From the NCBI RefSeq assembly GCF_016595675.1, contig NZ_JAENJH010000001.1, positions 992,001 to 1,056,000 of the forward strand: a stretch of 64,000 nucleotides of DNA, in the 5' to 3' direction. This DNA is from Prauserella cavernicola. GTDB lineage: Bacteria > Actinomycetota > Actinomycetes > Mycobacteriales > Pseudonocardiaceae. Below are positions 17,288 through 25,212 of the stretch, piece by piece (positions within the stretch are counted from its first letter, which is position 1; each line of letters opens with the position of its first letter). Below the pieces are notes generated by a model, which saw nothing but the letters and a program-made list of their open reading frames with translations, had not been told where the DNA came from and searched no databases. A program made the position numbers and the translations under genes.

Positions 17288-17344
17288 TTGAGCGTGAAAG
17301 TCTTCGTACTGGTCAAATCAGCCCTGTCGGCGCTACCTTCTCTT

Positions 17345-17356
17345 ACTGTTGACAGT
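17345..17356. promoter_or_regulatory. Predicted GntR operator, site B (ACTGTTGACAGT)
   Basis: Reverse complement of site A, 69 bp from it. It lies 81 bp upstream of the gntR start codon, so site B probably serves autoregulation while site A controls the divergent operon; both together could support looping. Prediction from sequence repetition. Confidence 0.65.
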
Positions 17357-17436
17357 TGAAGGGGTGCGTTGGCCGAGCGCACGCGCATGACAGGATTTCC
17401 GCAAACGGGTCGCGGCACCCGCGCGAAGGAGACCGG

Positions 17437-18117
17437 ATGACCGAGCAGACTCGCCCGACCAAACTGGGCAGGCTGGCCACCTACGCGGACCGGACCCTGC
17501 CGGTGCTGCGCGAGATGATCCTCGACGGCAAGCTGCCCCCCGGCGAACGGCTCAACGAGGTGCACCTGTCCCAGGCGCTGGGTATCAGCAGGGGCCCGCT
17601 CCGCGAGGCCATCAACCGGCTCGCGGTCGAGGGCCTGGTCGAGGCCGTCACTCATCGCGGCGTCTACGTGCGCTCGTTCTCCGCGCGCGAGCTCTCCGAC
17701 TTCTACGAGCTGCGCGTCGCGCTGGAGACCCACGCCGCGCGGCTCGCCGCCCGCTATGCGCCGCAGGAACGGATCGACGAACTCAGCCACATGCTCGACG
17801 AGACCGAGCAGGCGATGGGCAACGACGCGGCGGGCGCCTACCCGGCGAGCCCGGATTTCCACGCGCGCCTCTCGCGCCTCGCGGCCAATCCCCCGCTGCT
17901 GCAGTCGCTCACCGAGGTCGGCAGGAAGATCCAGCTCGCCAGGGCACGCTCGGCGCACCAGCCCCAGCGCGCCCGCGTCGCCCTCGACGAGCACAGGGCG
18001 ATCACGGCCGCGCTGTCGGCGCGCGACGGCGAACACGCCGCCGCACTGCTGGAAGCGCACCTCACCAGCTCGCTCAACAACGCGCTCGCGGTGCTGCGCG
18101 CCGCCGAGCCGAAGTAA
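17437..18117 (+). CDS. GntR-family (FCD domain) transcriptional regulator
   Basis: 226 aa, ATG start with AAGGAG 8 bp upstream; an earlier in-frame start at 17356 would lie in the operator and is rejected. The winged helix-turn-helix lies at about residues 15-75 (ISRGPLREAINRLAVEGLVEAV) and the all-helical FCD ligand domain at about 85-220 with acidic/His residues (DFHARL, LDEHRAI) that could bind a metal and a carboxylate ligand. It sits between two operons that carry the same upstream palindrome and is their likely repressor, responding to a pathway acid. Confidence 0.88.
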   Translation: MTEQTRPTKLGRLATYADRTLPVLREMILDGKLPPGERLNEVHLSQALGISRGPLREAINRLAVEGLVEAVTHRGVYVRSFSARELSDFYELRVALETHAARLAARYAPQERIDELSHMLDETEQAMGNDAAGAYPASPDFHARLSRLAANPPLLQSLTEVGRKIQLARARSAHQPQRARVALDEHRAITAALSARDGEHAAALLEAHLTSSLNNALAVLRAAEPK

Positions 18118-18118
18118 C

Positions 18119-18143
18119 GCACCGCCCGCACCCCGGGCGGTGC
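18119..18143. terminator. Bidirectional hairpin terminator between gntR and the isochorismatase-like gene
   Basis: A perfect 10-bp stem (18119-18128 with 18134-18143, 5-nt loop) begins one base after the gntR stop and ends 2 bp before the stop of the convergent gene. No T-run, as usual in this GC-rich context. Confidence 0.7.
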
Positions 18144-18145
18144 GC

Positions 18146-18850
18146 TCACCGGCCCGCGGGCTCCGGCAGGGCCGCCAGCAGTGTGTCTGTCGTCGTGACA
18201 TCGGCATACTTCTGCGCCATGTCGAAGAGATTGACCTCGTGCACCACCGGGCTCCGGTCGTACACGGCGTCGGCGGGAACGCTGACGCGGAAGTTGTACG
18301 AGAACGCGTCGGCGACGCTGGAACGCACACAGCCGGAAGTGGTGCAGCCGGTGACCACCAGCGAGTCGGCGCCCGCCTCCACGAGGTAGCTGACCAGCGG
18401 AGTGCCGAAGAACGCGCTCGGATGCCGCTTGGGCACCAGCACGTCGCCCTCGGCCGGAGCGACCTCGGCGACGAACTCGTAGCCCTTCGCCGGGATATCC
18501 ATGATCCCCGGCACCTTCGCGCCGAGCCTGCCGTAGTCGTAGTTCTGTTTCGGCGCGACATGCGGGTACAGGATCGGCCAGCCGTTCTCGCGGAACCGCG
18601 CCACCAGCTTCGCGATCTGCCCCACCGCGGCCCAGCCGGTCTCGCCGCAGCTGGTCGGGAACTCCTCCACCGCGGTCTCGAACGCCGCCGGAGTGGTGCC
18701 GACCGTGCGGTACTGGACGTCGATGATCAGCAGGGCTGGTCTGCTGCCGAGCCCCACCGGCTTGCCGAACCCGGCAAGCTCGTAGCGGCGGGTGGTCAGC
18801 TCGTCGATGACACCGGCGCCGCCCACCGTCCACGGATCCTGTGCTGTCAT
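18146..18850 (-). CDS. Isochorismatase-family hydrolase (maleamate/N-carbamoyl amidohydrolase type)
   Basis: 234 aa, ATG start with GGAGGA. The cysteine-hydrolase triad is visible: Asp44 in LLIIDVQ, Lys in VPKRHPSAFFGT, and the nucleophile Cys in VVTGCTTSGCVRSS. The long N-terminal extension before the Asp and the SAFFGT/GCTTSGCVR motifs are those of N-carbamoylsarcosine amidase, maleamate amidohydrolase (NicF) and peroxyureidoacrylate amidohydrolase-like members. It therefore likely hydrolyses a linear amide or carbamoyl group. It follows the hydantoinase-like gene with a 4-nt overlap, so it may act on the ring-opened product. Confidence 0.85.
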   Translation of the reverse strand: MTAQDPWTVGGAGVIDELTTRRYELAGFGKPVGLGSRPALLIIDVQYRTVGTTPAAFETAVEEFPTSCGETGWAAVGQIAKLVARFRENGWPILYPHVAPKQNYDYGRLGAKVPGIMDIPAKGYEFVAEVAPAEGDVLVPKRHPSAFFGTPLVSYLVEAGADSLVVTGCTTSGCVRSSVADAFSYNFRVSVPADAVYDRSPVVHEVNLFDMAQKYADVTTTDTLLAALPEPAGR

Positions 18851-20259
18851 GCGTCCTCCTTCAGGGTGTCGGCGTGCGCGAGCGCCGCGGCGCCACCGCG
18901 CGAGCGCGACAGGTACGTGCCCGCCGGCGTCGACGACAGCACTCCGTCGCGGACGGCGAAGTGGCCGCGGACGATCGTGTGCACGACGCGCAGCGGGATC
19001 TCGGTGCCCTCCCACGGGGAGTACTCGGCGGCCGAGTGCTGCTGCTCCGCCCGCACCGTGGTGCCGCGGTTCGGGTCCACGACGGCGAGATCGGCGTCCG
19101 AGCCCACGCGGATCGTGCCCTTGCGGGGAAACAGTCCGAACAGGCGCGCGGCGCGCGTGCTCGTGGCGTCCACGAGCCGTTCCAGGTCGATGCCCCTGCG
19201 CAGGCCCTCCCCCACGACGGTCGGGAGCACCAGGCCGGTGCCGGGGAACCCCGCGGATGCCGACCAGATGTCCTTCTCCTTCGCGGTGCGGTGCCGCGCG
19301 TTGTGGTCGGAGCCGACCGTGTCGACCGCACCGGTACGCAGGCCCTCCCACAGCGCCTCGACGTCCTCGGTGTGCCGCAGCGGCGGGTTGACCTTGCCGT
19401 AGGTGCCGCAGTCGGAGTCGGTCGTGAGCGTGAGGTACTGCGTGCAGGTCTCGGTGAACAGGTTCTCGTAGGCCGAGCGCTGCAACGTCATGGCGTTCAG
19501 CGCCGCCCGGCTGCTCGTGTGCACCGCGTAGACCGACGCGCCGGTGACGCTCGCGAAGTAGGCCACGCGCTGCACGGCCTCGGCCTCCACCACGGGGGGC
19601 CTGCTGCGGTACCACGCCTCCAGCGGTGAGACAGACTCGTCCTTCGGCTGGCCGCGCAGCTTCCACACCAGCTCGATGTTCTCCGGGTGCGGGTTCACCA
19701 TCGCGCCCGCGTCGGCCGCGCGGCCGAGCAGGTCGTACATGTAGGCGTCGTCGTTTCCCGGCAGGCCGAGGTACTTGCCCTCGTCGCCGCGGAAGTTCAT
19801 GAAGAACTTGAAGCTCGCGACGCCGAGTTCGCGCACGTAGTCCGGGATCGCGGCCACCTGCTCGTCGGTGCCGAGTACGAAGTGGAAGCCGTAGTCGGTG
19901 TGCGAGTTGCCCGCCATCGCGGCGGCCGAGCCGGGAAAGACCTGCTCGTAGGGATCGGCGCTCATCAGGTACACGAGCATCGAGGTGATGCCGCCAGCGG
20001 CCGCCGACGCCGTCTCCAGCGAGGCGTCGTCCGCCTCGCGCGGCACCCGGATGTCCTTGCCCAGATGGACGTGCGGGTCGATGCCGCCGGGCAGCACGAC
20101 GTGGCCGCCGAGGTCGGCCTCCTCGCGCGCGGCGACGGTCGTGCCCGGCGCCACCAGCCCGCTGATGACACCGTCGGTGATGAGGATGTCCAGGTCCTGC
20201 AACCCGGCGCCGTGCTGGAAGACCCTGCCGCCGCGCAGCCTCAGGTCGTGGGTGGTCAT
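18847..20259 (-). CDS. Dihydropyrimidinase/hydantoinase-like cyclic amidohydrolase
   Basis: 470 aa, ATG start. All binuclear-metal ligands of the cyclic amidohydrolase family can be placed: His63 and His65 (GGIDPHVHLG), the carboxylatable Lys151 (ASFKFFMNF), His191 (NPHPEN), His247 (AVHTSS) and Asp318 (GSDHNAR). Enzymes of this family open hydantoins, dihydropyrimidines, cyclic imides and allantoin. The downstream partner is an isochorismatase-like amidase rather than the usual beta-ureidopropionase, so the ring is more likely a cyclic imide/amide or an atypical hydantoin than a pyrimidine. Overlaps its upstream neighbour by one base. Confidence 0.85.
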   Translation of the reverse strand: MTTHDLRLRGGRVFQHGAGLQDLDILITDGVISGLVAPGTTVAAREEADLGGHVVLPGGIDPHVHLGKDIRVPREADDASLETASAAAGGITSMLVYLMSADPYEQVFPGSAAAMAGNSHTDYGFHFVLGTDEQVAAIPDYVRELGVASFKFFMNFRGDEGKYLGLPGNDDAYMYDLLGRAADAGAMVNPHPENIELVWKLRGQPKDESVSPLEAWYRSRPPVVEAEAVQRVAYFASVTGASVYAVHTSSRAALNAMTLQRSAYENLFTETCTQYLTLTTDSDCGTYGKVNPPLRHTEDVEALWEGLRTGAVDTVGSDHNARHRTAKEKDIWSASAGFPGTGLVLPTVVGEGLRRGIDLERLVDATSTRAARLFGLFPRKGTIRVGSDADLAVVDPNRGTTVRAEQQHSAAEYSPWEGTEIPLRVVHTIVRGHFAVRDGVLSSTPAGTYLSRSRGGAAALAHADTLKEDA

Positions 20260-21146
20260 CAGCTGCTCGCCTCCCCGCTCGCCGCGTACTCCTGCTCGAG
20301 CCGGTCGAAGTCGGGCTTGCGCACCAGGGACTGCCGGTCGTTCCAGCTGATCATCAGCTCACCCGCCTCGCGCGTGTCGCCGTGCTTGTTGAGGTGCGCG
20401 AGGACCTCGCGCATGCCGACCACCGCGCCGCGCATGGTCGCGTTGGCGTAGAGCGCGATCGTGAACCCGAGCTCACCCAGTTCGCCGCGCGACAGCAGCG
20501 GGGTTTTGCCACCCTCGACCATGTTGGCCACGTGGGTACCGGGGACCTGCGTGGTGATGTGGCGCATCTCCTCGACGCTCTCGGGCGCCTCGACGAAGAG
20601 GATGTCGGCGCCGGCCTCGAGATAGGCCGCCGCGCGGTCGCACGCCGCGTCCAGGCTCTCGGCGGCACGGGCGTCGGTGCGGGCCACGATGAGCAGGTCG
20701 TCGTCGCGCCGGGCGTCGACCGCGGCGCGCACCTTGCCCACGAACTCGCCCTTCGAGACCACCTCCTTGCCGGCGAAGTGCCCGCACTTCTTGGGGCTCA
20801 CCTGGTCCTCAAGCTGGATCGCCGCGGCTCCAGCCCGCTCAAGGCGGCGCACGGTGCGCTGGACGTTCAGCGCGTTGCCGAAACCGGTGTCGGCGTCGAC
20901 GACCACCGGAATGCCGACCACGTCGGCGATGGCGTCGACGTGACCGCACAGCTCGTCCAGCGAGAGCAGACCGTGGTCCGGCATCCCGAGGTAGGTGTTG
21001 GTCACGCCCGCGCCGGTGACGTACACGGCCGGATACCCCGCGTCCTCCACGACACGGGCGGCGAGCGCGTTCGCCGCGCCCGGCAGCAGCAACGGCTGCT
21101 CCGCGGATTCGACGAGGGCGCGAAGTGTGCGCGCCGGGCTGGTCAT
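20259..21146 (-). CDS. Isocitrate lyase/PEP mutase superfamily C-C lyase (2-methylisocitrate or dimethylmalate lyase type)
   Basis: 295 aa, ATG start. The catalytic loop SPKKCGH (Cys121) is present, so this is a true lyase rather than a phosphonate mutase, which lacks the Cys. Metal ligands Asp84/Asp86 (VDADTGFG) and Glu113 (QLEDQ) are in place. The KKCGH version and length fit methylisocitrate, 2,3-dimethylmalate or oxaloacetate-type lyases that release pyruvate or a related oxoacid. First gene of the three-gene operon; its leader carries the third operator copy 90 bp upstream. A hydratase that could make its substrate (MmgE/PrpD) is in the sister operon. Confidence 0.85.
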   Translation of the reverse strand: MTSPARTLRALVESAEQPLLLPGAANALAARVVEDAGYPAVYVTGAGVTNTYLGMPDHGLLSLDELCGHVDAIADVVGIPVVVDADTGFGNALNVQRTVRRLERAGAAAIQLEDQVSPKKCGHFAGKEVVSKGEFVGKVRAAVDARRDDDLLIVARTDARAAESLDAACDRAAAYLEAGADILFVEAPESVEEMRHITTQVPGTHVANMVEGGKTPLLSRGELGELGFTIALYANATMRGAVVGMREVLAHLNKHGDTREAGELMISWNDRQSLVRKPDFDRLEQEYAASGEASS

Positions 21147-21236
21147 GAAACCTCCCCGAGTTGGTCCGTCTCTGGACAGGCTCGCGGATCCAGGACCGGA
21201 CCGCGTGCTCCCGCAACCCTGACCCCAATTCTGCCA

Positions 21237-21248
21237 ACTGTCAACACT
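21237..21248. promoter_or_regulatory. Predicted GntR operator, site C (ACTGTCAACACT)
   Basis: Matches site A at 11 of 12 positions and lies 90 bp upstream of the lyase operon start. Its presence links this operon to the GntR regulator 3.5 kb away across a terminator. Confidence 0.6.
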
Positions 21249-21266
21249 TCACGTCGACCCTCGAAC

Positions 21267-21520
21267 CGCGAGTCCCCCACTCAGGCGCGCGAGTCCCCCG
21301 CTCTGGAGCGCGAGTCCCCCACTCCAGCACGCGAGTCCCCCGCTCGGGCACGCGAGTCGTGCACTCCTGACCGCGACTTGTGCGCTCGGCCGCGGTTGCC
21401 AGCGCCGAGACGGCTCACGAGCGGGCAACTCGGCGACCCGAGCGACCCATTGGCACCCGGAGCGGGCAACTCGGCGTCCTGAGTGGGGGACTCGCGCGCC
21501 TGGGTGGGGGACTCGCGCGG
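21267..21520. repeat. Array of about 20-bp degenerate repeats in inverted halves
   Basis: The left half (21267-21390) holds six head-to-tail units based on GCGAGTCCCCCACTC, with a period of about 20 bp, decaying to the right (the last reads GCGACTTGTGCGCTC). The right half (from about 21419 to 21520) has four related units in the opposite orientation: two reading GAGCGGGCAACTCGGCG, then GAGTGGGGGACTCGCG and GGGTGGGGGACTCGCG. The 384-bp gap between the lyase and TetR genes (21147-21530) holds site C and this array, no gene. It can fold into one large cruciform. Function unknown. Confidence 0.8.
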
Positions 21521-21530
21521 CGTGGGACGG

Positions 21531-22103
21531 TCAGGTGGCTTCGGGCGGGGCCATCGCGGCGATCGCCGTGATGGTGGCGTGCACCAGCGCGCGGTTCAGC
21601 GGTGCGCGCCGGAAGGTCTGGTGCATCGGCCAGCCCTCCACGAGCGCGTCGAGCGCCGCACACACGTGCGGCGGGAAGTGCAGGGCGAGACTGTCCTGGC
21701 TACGGTCGAGCCAGGTTCTGGCGGTCTCGGCGACGGCCCGGTTGTGGTTGGCGTAGGAGTACATCTCGAAAATCAGCGTCATCCGCCGGGCGGTGGCGTA
21801 CTCGGGCCCGCAGATCAGGTCGACGACGGCGGCGCAGGCCTCGCTCGTGGTCGTCGCCTCCCCCAGTGCCGCGCGGTAGTTGCGCGACATGCCGTCGGCG
21901 AGCCGGGCGAAGGCCTGTTCCAGGATGTCGTCGAGCCCGTCGAAGTAGTAGGTCAGCGAGCCGAGCGGCACCTCGGCGCAGGCCGCGATGCGCCGGTGGG
22001 TGGTCCGGTGCACGCCGTGCTCGGCGACGGCGTCCAGCGCGCCGTCGAGGATTCGCTGCCTGCGCAGCGGGTCGTTGGGCACCTGCCGCCGTGTTCCACC
22101 CAT
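21531..22103 (-). CDS. TetR-family transcriptional regulator
   Basis: 190 aa. The ATG at 22103 is preceded by AGGAAAG; a longer frame to 22157 would begin inside the operator. The helix-turn-helix is at about residues 15-60 (ILDGALDAVAEHGVHRTTHRRIAACAEVPLGSLTYYFDGLDDIL). The rest is a helical ligand domain. It is divergent from an MFS transporter across 109 bp with two tandem palindromes, so it most likely represses that transporter and itself. Confidence 0.88.
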   Translation of the reverse strand: MGGTRRQVPNDPLRRQRILDGALDAVAEHGVHRTTHRRIAACAEVPLGSLTYYFDGLDDILEQAFARLADGMSRNYRAALGEATTTSEACAAVVDLICGPEYATARRMTLIFEMYSYANHNRAVAETARTWLDRSQDSLALHFPPHVCAALDALVEGWPMHQTFRRAPLNRALVHATITAIAAMAPPEAT

Positions 22104-22137
22104 GCTCGTCGTCTTTCCTGTGACCAAGCGCTCGCCG

Positions 22138-22180
22138 AAGTGTGTATGACTGTACACATCGAAGTGTGTACGGTTGTACA
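22138..22180. promoter_or_regulatory. Tandem TetR operators
   Basis: Two 19-bp direct repeats, 22138-22156 and 22162-22180, 24 bp apart (AAGTGTGTATGACTGTACA and AAGTGTGTACGGTTGTACA). Each holds an inverted pair GTGTA-N6-TACAC (second copy ends TACAG). Position is between the TetR and MFS starts. The 24-bp spacing is slightly over two helical turns. Confidence 0.7.
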
Positions 22181-22212
22181 GTCTTTGGTCGTTCGCCCGT
22201 GGGGAGCTCGCT

Positions 22213-23403
22213 GTGCCCGGTCAGACGCCGCAGCGCCGTAATGCGCTGTTCGTGCTGTTTCTCCTGCCCGGCTTGGGAATCTCGTCGTGGGTCACGCGCA
22301 CGCCCGACGTGCGCGACCTGCTCGAGGCCTCCACGGCGCGCATGGGGTTCATCCTGTTCGGCCTGTCGGTGGGTTCGATGCTCGGCATCCTGTCCTCGGG
22401 CCCGCTGGTGACCCGGTGGGGCACCCGGCCGGTGATGGCGGCTGGCCTGGCGGGCGTGGCACTCGGCTGCGGGCTCATCGGCCTCGGCGCCGCGACGTCT
22501 CAGGACCTCGTCGTGGCCGCCGGACTCGCCGTCTTCGGGCTCGGCATGGGCGGCGGCGAGGTCGCGATGAACATCGAGGGCGCCGACATCGAACGCCTCC
22601 TCGGCCGCTCGGTGCTGCCCGCCCTGCACGGGTTCTTCAGCCTGGGCACCGTCGTGGGCGCGGTGGCCGGGATGACGCTCACCTCGACCGACTTCCCCGT
22701 GCTCCCCCACCTGGCGCTGATGGCGGTGCTCGTGCTGGCGGGAACCGCCGCCGCGATCCGGTACGTGCCCTCGGGTGTGGGCCGCCGCGCCCGCGACACC
22801 GCGCACGCGCGGCGGGACGCCTCGCGACCCGCGGTGTGGAAGGACTCGCGGCTGCTGCTGATCGGCTGCATCATCCTGGCGCTCGCGCTGGCCGAGGGCA
22901 CCGCGAACGACTGGCTGCCGCTGGTGATGGTCGACGGGCACGGCTTCGACGCGGCACTCGGCTCGGCGGTGTACGCGGTGTTCGCCGCCTCGATGACGGT
23001 GGGCCGCTTCGCGGGCGGCTGGTTCGTCGACCGCTTCGGCCGCGCGGCCGTGCTGCGCGCGAGCGCGCTGACCAGCGCCGCGGGCCTGGCCCTGGTGATC
23101 TTCGCCGACAACCAGGTGCTGGCCGCCGCCGCGGTGATCCTGTGGGGACTCGGGGCCTCGCTCGGGTTCCCGGTCGCGCTCTCGGCCGCGGGTGACTCCG
23201 GCGACGACTCCGCGGCCAGGGTCTCGCTCGCGGCGACGGTCGGCTACGTCGCGTTCCTCGTGGGGCCACCGATTATCGGCCTGCTCGGCGAGGAGGTCGG
23301 GCTGCGCTACGCGCTGATCTTCGTGCTCGTGCTGGTCGCCGCGGCGTCACTGGCGGCACCGGCGGCCCGCCCCGTGACCGACCGGAAGGTCCCGGCGAAG
23401 TGA
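22213..23403 (+). CDS. MFS transporter (YbjJ/FucP-like) controlled by TetR
   Basis: 396 aa from the GTG at 22213, chosen because GGGGAG ends 7 bp upstream; an upstream in-frame start at 22174 lies in the operator. Twelve hydrophobic segments, with LVTRWGTRPVM and GWFVDRFGRAAVL in the two A-motif positions. It resembles the group with E. coli YbjJ, often exporters or sugar carriers. TetR control suggests efflux, which is inference. Confidence 0.85.
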   Translation: MPGQTPQRRNALFVLFLLPGLGISSWVTRTPDVRDLLEASTARMGFILFGLSVGSMLGILSSGPLVTRWGTRPVMAAGLAGVALGCGLIGLGAATSQDLVVAAGLAVFGLGMGGGEVAMNIEGADIERLLGRSVLPALHGFFSLGTVVGAVAGMTLTSTDFPVLPHLALMAVLVLAGTAAAIRYVPSGVGRRARDTAHARRDASRPAVWKDSRLLLIGCIILALALAEGTANDWLPLVMVDGHGFDAALGSAVYAVFAASMTVGRFAGGWFVDRFGRAAVLRASALTSAAGLALVIFADNQVLAAAAVILWGLGASLGFPVALSAAGDSGDDSAARVSLAATVGYVAFLVGPPIIGLLGEEVGLRYALIFVLVLVAAASLAAPAARPVTDRKVPAK

Positions 23404-23410
23404 GCGCGCG

Positions 23411-24211
23411 TCAGGCCAGCCAGCCGAAGGAGTCGCGGGTGTCCGGGGTGGTCGGCTTGTACTCCGCGCCGACGCGGCCGGAGTAGCCCGCCTCGCGCAG
23501 GGCGTCCAGGCACTCGTCCAGCGGCAGGGTGCCGCTGCCCGGCTCGCCGCGGCCGGGGTCGTCGGCGACTTGCACGTGCCCGATCCGGTCCACGTGAGCC
23601 GTCGCCGCGGCGACGAGGTCCTCTCCGTTGTGCCCCAGGTGGAAGGTGTCGAACAGCAGAGACACACCCTCGGTGTCCATCAGGTCGAGCACGGCCAGCG
23701 CCTCGGCGACCGTCGTGATCGGATAGTCACCGTTGAGACCCCGGGCCAGCGGCTCCAGCAGCACGGTGCCGCCGAACGCCGACACCGCGGCCGTGGCCTC
23801 ACGGAAGACGCCTGCCGCGACCTCGGCCGCCTGCTCCGCGGACTGTCCCGGCGCGAGCTGACCGTAGAGCAGGTTGAAGTGCCTGCATCCCGTGCGCTCG
23901 GCCACCTCGCCCACCAGCTCGATGTTGGCCCGCAGTTCGTCGTGCCGCTCGGCGTGGATCGCCATCCCGCGTTGTCCGGCCGGCATGTCACCGGCCCAGA
24001 AGTTGAGCCCGGTCAGCCGCAGGCCCGCGCCGTCGAGTGCCGCGAGCACCGCGTCCAGCCCGGCACGCGGTGGCACTCCGACGGGAAACGGCCACCACGA
24101 CTCCACGGCGTCGAAGCCCGCGTCGCGCGCGGCGGCGAACCGGTCGAGGTAGTCCAGCTCGGGGAACAGGATCGAGACGTTGGCGCTGACGTCCAGTCCG
24201 TGATGACGCAC
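23411..24211 (-). CDS. hyi: Hydroxypyruvate isomerase family protein
   Basis: 266 aa, GTG start with AAGGAG. A sugar-phosphate-isomerase-like TIM barrel: N-terminal ANVSILFPELDYLDRFAAARDAGFDAVESWWPF, the metal/acid motif LLEPLARGLNGDYPITT (Glu), LLFDTFHLGHNGED (Asp, His), and HVQVADDPGRGEPGSG. These match Hyi, which converts hydroxypyruvate to tartronate semialdehyde. It is 11 bp downstream of the reductase that uses tartronate semialdehyde, so the two form a glyoxylate/glycerate branch. Glyoxylate carboligase is not in the window. Confidence 0.85.
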   Translation of the reverse strand: MRHHGLDVSANVSILFPELDYLDRFAAARDAGFDAVESWWPFPVGVPPRAGLDAVLAALDGAGLRLTGLNFWAGDMPAGQRGMAIHAERHDELRANIELVGEVAERTGCRHFNLLYGQLAPGQSAEQAAEVAAGVFREATAAVSAFGGTVLLEPLARGLNGDYPITTVAEALAVLDLMDTEGVSLLFDTFHLGHNGEDLVAAATAHVDRIGHVQVADDPGRGEPGSGTLPLDECLDALREAGYSGRVGAEYKPTTPDTRDSFGWLA

Positions 24212-24222
24212 CCGGTGCTCCT

Positions 24223-25110
24223 TCAGCCGTTGACGGCGATGCCGTTGAGGGCCGCGGCGAGTCCGTAGAGCGCGGAGTGGTCGAGCGCACCGTCGCCGCG
24301 CGCCTTCACCGACGCGACCAGCGTCGACAGCAGACTGGTCGCGGGCAGCGCCAGTCCCTGCTCGCGCACGGCCTGCGTCACGATGCCGAGATCCTTGTCG
24401 TGCAGGTCGATCCGGAAGCCCGGCGTGAAGTCGCCCTCGAGCATGTTCGCGCGTTTGCGTTGCAGCACCGTGCTTCCGGCGAGTCCGCCGCCGAGCACGT
24501 CCAGTGCCGCGGGCAGGTCCGCGCCGTGCGCGCGCAGGAACACGAGCGCCTCGGCGAGCATCTGCAGGTGACCGGCGACCATGAGCTGGTTCGCCGCCTT
24601 GACCACCTGGCCCGCACCGGCTTCGCCGACGTGCACGATCGTGGCGCCGACGACGTCGAGCAACGGCCGCACGGTCGCGAGGGTGTCGGCGTCGCCACCG
24701 ACCATGATGGACAGTGCTCCCTCGACCGCGCCCGCCTCGCCGCCGCTGACCGGAGCATCCAGGCAGCCGACGCCGGCCTCCGCGGCAGCCGCGTGCACCC
24801 GCAGCGACTCGGCGGGGCTGATCGTGCTGTGGTCGACCAGGACGGCGCCCGGCTCCATCGCGGCGAGCACGCCGTCCTCGCCGTCGATCGCGTCGAGCAC
24901 GGCGGCGCCGTCCGTCAGCACGGTGAACACGACCTCGGCTCCGGCACAGGCGTCGCGCACCGAGTCGACGACGGTGCCGCCGGTGTCCTCGGCCCTGGCC
25001 CGGGACTCCGCGGATCGCCCGTACACGCGGACCTCGTGCCCGGCCCTGACGAGGTTGGCCGCCATCGGCCGGCCCATCACACCCGGACCCACGAACCCGA
25101 TCACCGTCAT
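24223..25110 (-). CDS. glxR: 2-hydroxy-3-oxopropionate (tartronate semialdehyde) reductase
   Basis: 295 aa, ATG at 25110 with GGAGG 8 bp upstream. Beta-hydroxyacid dehydrogenase family: NAD(P) motif GFVGPGVMGRPMA at the N-terminus, substrate motif DAPVSGG (119-125), catalytic Lys171 in GAGQVVKAANQ, and the C-terminal KDLGIV motif. The neighbour Hyi supports tartronate semialdehyde as substrate, giving D-glycerate. It lacks the GxTxA-type loop seen in the paralogue at 35033, underlining that the two have different substrates. Confidence 0.85.
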   Translation of the reverse strand: MTVIGFVGPGVMGRPMAANLVRAGHEVRVYGRSAESRARAEDTGGTVVDSVRDACAGAEVVFTVLTDGAAVLDAIDGEDGVLAAMEPGAVLVDHSTISPAESLRVHAAAAEAGVGCLDAPVSGGEAGAVEGALSIMVGGDADTLATVRPLLDVVGATIVHVGEAGAGQVVKAANQLMVAGHLQMLAEALVFLRAHGADLPAALDVLGGGLAGSTVLQRKRANMLEGDFTPGFRIDLHDKDLGIVTQAVREQGLALPATSLLSTLVASVKARGDGALDHSALYGLAAALNGIAVNG

Positions 25111-25174
25111 CCCCGAGACCTCCAGCTCATCGACATCATCGACACCGTCGTGGCAGGCGAGTTTACAGAGGCGA

Positions 25175-25207
25175 GCGCGGCCGGCCCCGGCCAAGGACCG
25201 GCCGCGC
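25175..25207 (-). terminator. Hairpin terminator downstream of HelD
   Basis: Perfect 10-bp stem (25175-25184 with 25198-25207) and a 13-nt loop, 6 bp after the helD stop on the minus strand, in the 102-bp gap before glxR. Confidence 0.65.
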
Positions 25208-25212
25208 GGGTG

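Noticed and set aside
21267-21520. CRISPR array
   Set aside because: Repeat units are short, degenerate and contiguous without unique fixed-length spacers; no cas genes.
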